This document shows positions 15,074 to 18,877 of a DNA stretch of 18,877 bases, piece after piece. The notes under the pieces were generated by a model. The model was not told the origin of the DNA and did no database searches. It worked only from the letters and a program-made list of their open reading frames with translations. Numbering within the stretch: the first letter of the stretch is position 1; each line of letters begins with the position of its first letter. Source of the stretch: Phycisphaerae bacterium (GTDB taxonomy: Bacteria; Planctomycetota; Phycisphaerae; UBA1845; UTPLA1); assembly GCA_029259995.1 (NCBI GenBank), contig JAJDEC010000474.1, positions 1 to 18,877 of the forward strand, in the 5' to 3' direction. Both the position numbers and the translations under genes were made by a program.

Positions 15074-17401
15074 TCATCCATCGCCATTCGGTTCGCCCCC
15101 CACACCACCGGGAAGCCATACGGCCAGATCAGAGATCGAGTCGCGCGCCTGATCCGACGTCGGCACGCCCCAGGCCACAAAGAATGGTCCAAGATTCCTT
15201 CCGCATGCCCGACTGAATCGCACAAGCCACTGGTCGCGTTTTTCGGCGTCGCCCTTCGGGCGCTCTGCGGCCGCAAGCTGCCGATATTCCTCGAAGACAC
15301 GCTGGAATGGATCCCAACCGAATTCGCGCTGAAGCTGCACATACATCTGCAGCGCAAGAAACGGATCACGCTTCCATTCGTCAAACTTCGCCCCGCGTCT
15401 CACGTATTCATCATACGACGGCGGCTTGTCAACGGTGGAATGACCGCGCGTGCCGGCCGGCGGTTCGCAGATCGTATCGATCGCGTGCAGCGCAAAGAGA
15501 TTACACGTGACTTCGCCCGTCCCGTCGAAGGTCCAATCGGGCGATTGATGATTGTGGCCCAACTCGTGCAGAAGCCCCCAACTCCCCTGACGCAGGACAT
15601 CAAGCTGCGTCATCGGCTTCGTCGCGTCGAGATGCGTCATGATCGGGTAACCGGCGTGCATGTATCCGGCGCTGATCTGGATGTCGGCGACGAATCGCTC
15701 CGGACGCTTCCGCTCCAGCGGGATCGCAGCGAGCGACGCGTGCGCGTCGGAAACTCGATCCCAGAAGCGCATCAGCGACTCTGGATCGTCGAGTGCGCGG
15801 ACCGACGTCGACGGGACGGTCACAACGATCTTCGACGACGCCAATTCGGCCCACGGCCCGGGCAGATAACGAATCCGACGCTTCCAATCGTCAACATTCG
15901 TTTTTCCAAGAACAAAATGCGGCGCTTCAACGGCGCCAGAAATGCTGACGTCAGTCATACTTTTGGCATCGCCCGGACACTCGATATAGATGAGACCACC
16001 AAACGCATTCACAACGCGGGTTTCGTGCGCAGACAATCGGAAACGCCGCGAAATCTGCGGAGCGCGTTTCCAGGAATCGTGATGATACAGCTCATCGATA
16101 TGAGCCCCGATCCGAACGGCATGGCCCCGAATGTCGATCGTTTTCGGAAACCTGATCTCCACGACGTCACCCGGCGCGGCATACAGGCCCGTGCTCTGCC
16201 AACCCGACACGCCCGGAACGAGTTCGACAAGCCTGGTCACGCGCGTCGCATCAGCCGGTACGGCGCCGGGAAAATGTTCGGCCGCGGGATGCCCCTGGAT
16301 TTCGGCAGGCGGAGTTCGAAGCGCCTCAACGATTTCGAAGGCGAGAAGCACGCGCCCAAGTGCGTGCCGATTCGACGTGAGCGGCGAGCGCTCCGTGGGC
16401 ACGAGTCCATCACGATGCGCCGCCGAAAGTCTGCGAATGCGAGGCAGCAGAACCTGATCGCCCGAACCAACGGTTCGGACGGCAAGAAGCGCCGTCACGG
16501 CGGACTGCGAAACTTCGGCAGCCGGCCTCCCCGACGACGCTTTTGCGCTCGCCTCTAGTGTTCCAATCGCAGACAGGGCGTGACAATTCGGCGACGCGAC
16601 GCAATCAATCAAGAATCCGCCATCGGAGTTCTCTCTCAAGTAGCCGTCTCCCCACGCAATTCCGGCGTCGGCAAGAAGCCGATTACCCGGATGCATATCG
16701 AGCGACTTTTCAGGATTCAACTGCAGCCAGCCCCAGCCCAGGCCGGCCATGATCAGACCGCCGCCCGATCGCAGGTGCTTTCGCACTGCCGCAATTTCGT
16801 GGTCATCCAGCGCCGACTGTCCGAGACAGATGACGTCAAATCGATCAAGGCGTGTGACGATCTCTTTCAGAGGCAGCGAATCCGACTGCAACCCGTGCCG
16901 ATCGAACATCGCCCTGAGCGGATCATTGTTGACCACCGCGATGCGAACAGGCGATGCCCTCACCGATTGATCGCCCTTGTGGCCGATCGTCGTCCGGTTC
17001 CGCCGTCCGGCCCAGTGAACGGCGTTGATCATCAATCGCGCCGTGTCAGCGATTTCGAGCGCACTGCGATCGAGATAACCCGTATGACCGAATGCGACAA
17101 CACGACCGCCATCGAATTCAGCAGCCGCGACAACCGGCGCCCGATTTCCCTGCCGATCGAACCGGCCTGTCGCAACAACAAACGCGTCGTGACCATAGAC
17201 CACCAACGGCCCCGGAATTCCCGGCGCCACGATCTTTCGAACATCATCGAGAAGCACCGATCGCACGGCATGAAGAGATACCGCGCGAGCTTGCGAAGAA
17301 GACGCAAGCCGACTCGAAGCCTGGACCGGCTCCAACGGCTGCATCAGGCATGCAGATCCAACCAGTACCACGATCGAGAACGGAATCATCTGGACTCTCA
17401 C
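15074..17401 (-). CDS. Exported M60-type (enhancin/TCAF-like) zinc metalloprotease
   Basis: This 775-residue protein has an N-terminal signal peptide (IPFSIVVLVGSACLMQP). Residues ~50-300 look like a class-I glutamine-amidotransferase-like (ThuA/TCAF-type) fold: VVAFGHTGYLD, then IAVVNNDPL, FDVICLGQSALDDHE and LRSGGGLIMAGLGWGW. Residues ~395-500 are beta-rich (GLYAAPGDVVEIRFP, GGLIYIECPG). The catalytic region carries the gluzincin motif H612-E613-L-G-H616 (LLHELGHNHQ) and third ligand Glu630 (GTGEVTCNLF), matching the M60 pattern. M60 proteases cleave glycoproteins, including mucins, outside the cell. The start is GTG at 17401, with GAGG (17410-17413) eight bases ahead; an ATG four codons later (17389) would also leave a signal peptide. 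It lies just downstream of the rRNA terminator, so it needs its own promoter in 17402-17560; none is convincing. Confidence 0.85.
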   Translation of the reverse strand: MRVQMIPFSIVVLVGSACLMQPLEPVQASSRLASSSQARAVSLHAVRSVLLDDVRKIVAPGIPGPLVVYGHDAFVVATGRFDRQGNRAPVVAAAEFDGGRVVAFGHTGYLDRSALEIADTARLMINAVHWAGRRNRTTIGHKGDQSVRASPVRIAVVNNDPLRAMFDRHGLQSDSLPLKEIVTRLDRFDVICLGQSALDDHEIAAVRKHLRSGGGLIMAGLGWGWLQLNPEKSLDMHPGNRLLADAGIAWGDGYLRENSDGGFLIDCVASPNCHALSAIGTLEASAKASSGRPAAEVSQSAVTALLAVRTVGSGDQVLLPRIRRLSAAHRDGLVPTERSPLTSNRHALGRVLLAFEIVEALRTPPAEIQGHPAAEHFPGAVPADATRVTRLVELVPGVSGWQSTGLYAAPGDVVEIRFPKTIDIRGHAVRIGAHIDELYHHDSWKRAPQISRRFRLSAHETRVVNAFGGLIYIECPGDAKSMTDVSISGAVEAPHFVLGKTNVDDWKRRIRYLPGPWAELASSKIVVTVPSTSVRALDDPESLMRFWDRVSDAHASLAAIPLERKRPERFVADIQISAGYMHAGYPIMTHLDATKPMTQLDVLRQGSWGLLHELGHNHQSPDWTFDGTGEVTCNLFALHAIDTICEPPAGTRGHSTVDKPPSYDEYVRRGAKFDEWKRDPFLALQMYVQLQREFGWDPFQRVFEEYRQLAAAERPKGDAEKRDQWLVRFSRACGRNLGPFFVAWGVPTSDQARDSISDLAVWLPGGVGGEPNGDG

Positions 17402-17554
17402 TCAAGTCGCCTCAATGACATCTTCGCCAACAGCTGACAGGCAACGAACCAGCGCGAATCGGGCGAAGTTGAATTTGTAACCGGGATCACGAGGCTGCTG
17501 CAATGCGCGAAACCTCGCCGGATCATCGTCGAGTGGCGTAAGAATGAGAAATGT

Positions 17555-17594
17555 AGAAAAGGAGAAAGCCGCGTGTCTTTCGACACGCGGCTTT
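17555..17594 (-). terminator. Intrinsic terminator of the rRNA operon
   Basis: Read on the - strand, AAAGCCGCGTGTC and GACACGCGGCTTT form a perfect 13-base-pair stem closed by a GAAA tetraloop. CTCCTTTTCT follows. It lies about seven bases past the 5S 3' end. Confidence 0.92.
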
Positions 17595-17601
17595 CAAATA
17601 A

Positions 17602-17709
17602 ACCGGCACTGACCTACTTTCGCCCGCAGGGACTATCATCGGCCCCGAAGTCTTCACTTCTGAGTTCGGAATGGGTTCAGGTGTTTCCCATCGGGTATAT
17701 GCACCGGCA
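17602..17709 (-). rRNA. rrf: 5S ribosomal RNA
   Basis: The - strand reads as a typical 5S: GATGGGAAACACCTGAACCC, then CATTCCGAACTCAGAAGTGAA, a central GGGGCCGATGATAGTCC and GGGCGAAAGTAGGTC. The ends pair as helix I (GCCGGTGC with GTGCCGGT), unusually rich in G-U pairs. Length is about 108 bases. The 5' end is placed by this pairing and could shift by 1-3 bases. Confidence 0.93.
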
Positions 17710-17885
17710 AGGCCTCGCGCGACGTCTCCGCCGCGCGGGGCTTAATACCAGAAATAAAGTGGGTGCGAAACGGATCATCTCAGCAAGAGAACAATCAGAA
17801 CTATTGCCGAATGTGATGGTGATTCTGATGCGTCTGCCAGCCAACTTCTTAAGTTGCACCGTCAACTGGCAATCGATTCATCAAT
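17710..17885 (-). other. 23S-5S spacer with stem-loop
   Basis: The ~175-base spacer contains no tRNA. GCCTCGCGCG (17712-17721) pairs with CGCGCGGGGC (17732-17741), ten pairs with one G-U, right at the 5S 5' edge. A second structured patch has CAACTT (17842-17847) / AAGTTG (17851-17856) inside GCCAG / CTGGC. These are probably rRNA-processing stems. Confidence 0.55.

Positions 17886-18877
<992 letters not shown>

Noticed and set aside
14909..16558. 549-codon open frame on the + strand
   Set aside because: It lies antisense to the M60-type protease and the 567-residue gene, crosses the boundary between them, and has an Arg/His-rich composition with no domain. It is a by-product of GC-rich coding on the other strand.

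Overview
The window is high-GC bacterial chromosome. Its gene content resembles Planctomycetota, possibly Phycisphaerae: a membrane kinase with a TPR tail, lamin-tail-type repeats fused to a glucose/sorbosone dehydrogenase-like propeller, a C-terminal dockerin-like calcium-loop module, and an M60-type secreted protease. This is inferred from protein architecture only. About 1 kb of 23S rRNA at the right edge could settle the taxonomy.

Layout. The left half (1-10.9 kb) is read rightwards. It holds the tail of an unidentified gene; a Tad/CpaC-type secretin; a kinase-like TPR membrane protein whose ATP-site motifs are degraded; a terminator; a large exported protein (three lamin-tail-like repeats, a propeller and a dockerin-like end); a second terminator; a small exported PepSY-like protein with a poly-Asp tail; and an OmpR-type response regulator / sensor histidine kinase pair coupled by a 1-base overlap. 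The right half (11.0-18.9 kb) is read leftwards. It holds, in transcription order, 23S rRNA (3' third only), 5S rRNA and a strong rRNA terminator; an exported M60-type metalloprotease; an uncharacterised 567-residue protein with an acetyltransferase-like segment; and an SPFH/band-7 protein overlapping by 8 bases an NAD-kinase-superfamily protein. The halves converge near 10.94-11.03 kb, where no convincing terminator is visible.

Functional groupings. The secretin points to a Tad-like pilus or secretion locus continuing to the left of the window. The kinase-like protein after it may be a pseudokinase scaffold. The PepSY-like protein and two-component pair look like an envelope-stress or metal-sensing unit. 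The SPFH + NAD-kinase-like pair is the least explained and most system-like element: two overlapping cytosolic-looking genes with their own candidate promoter, the kinase having several altered signature motifs. No tRNA, CRISPR array, prophage or insertion sequence was found.
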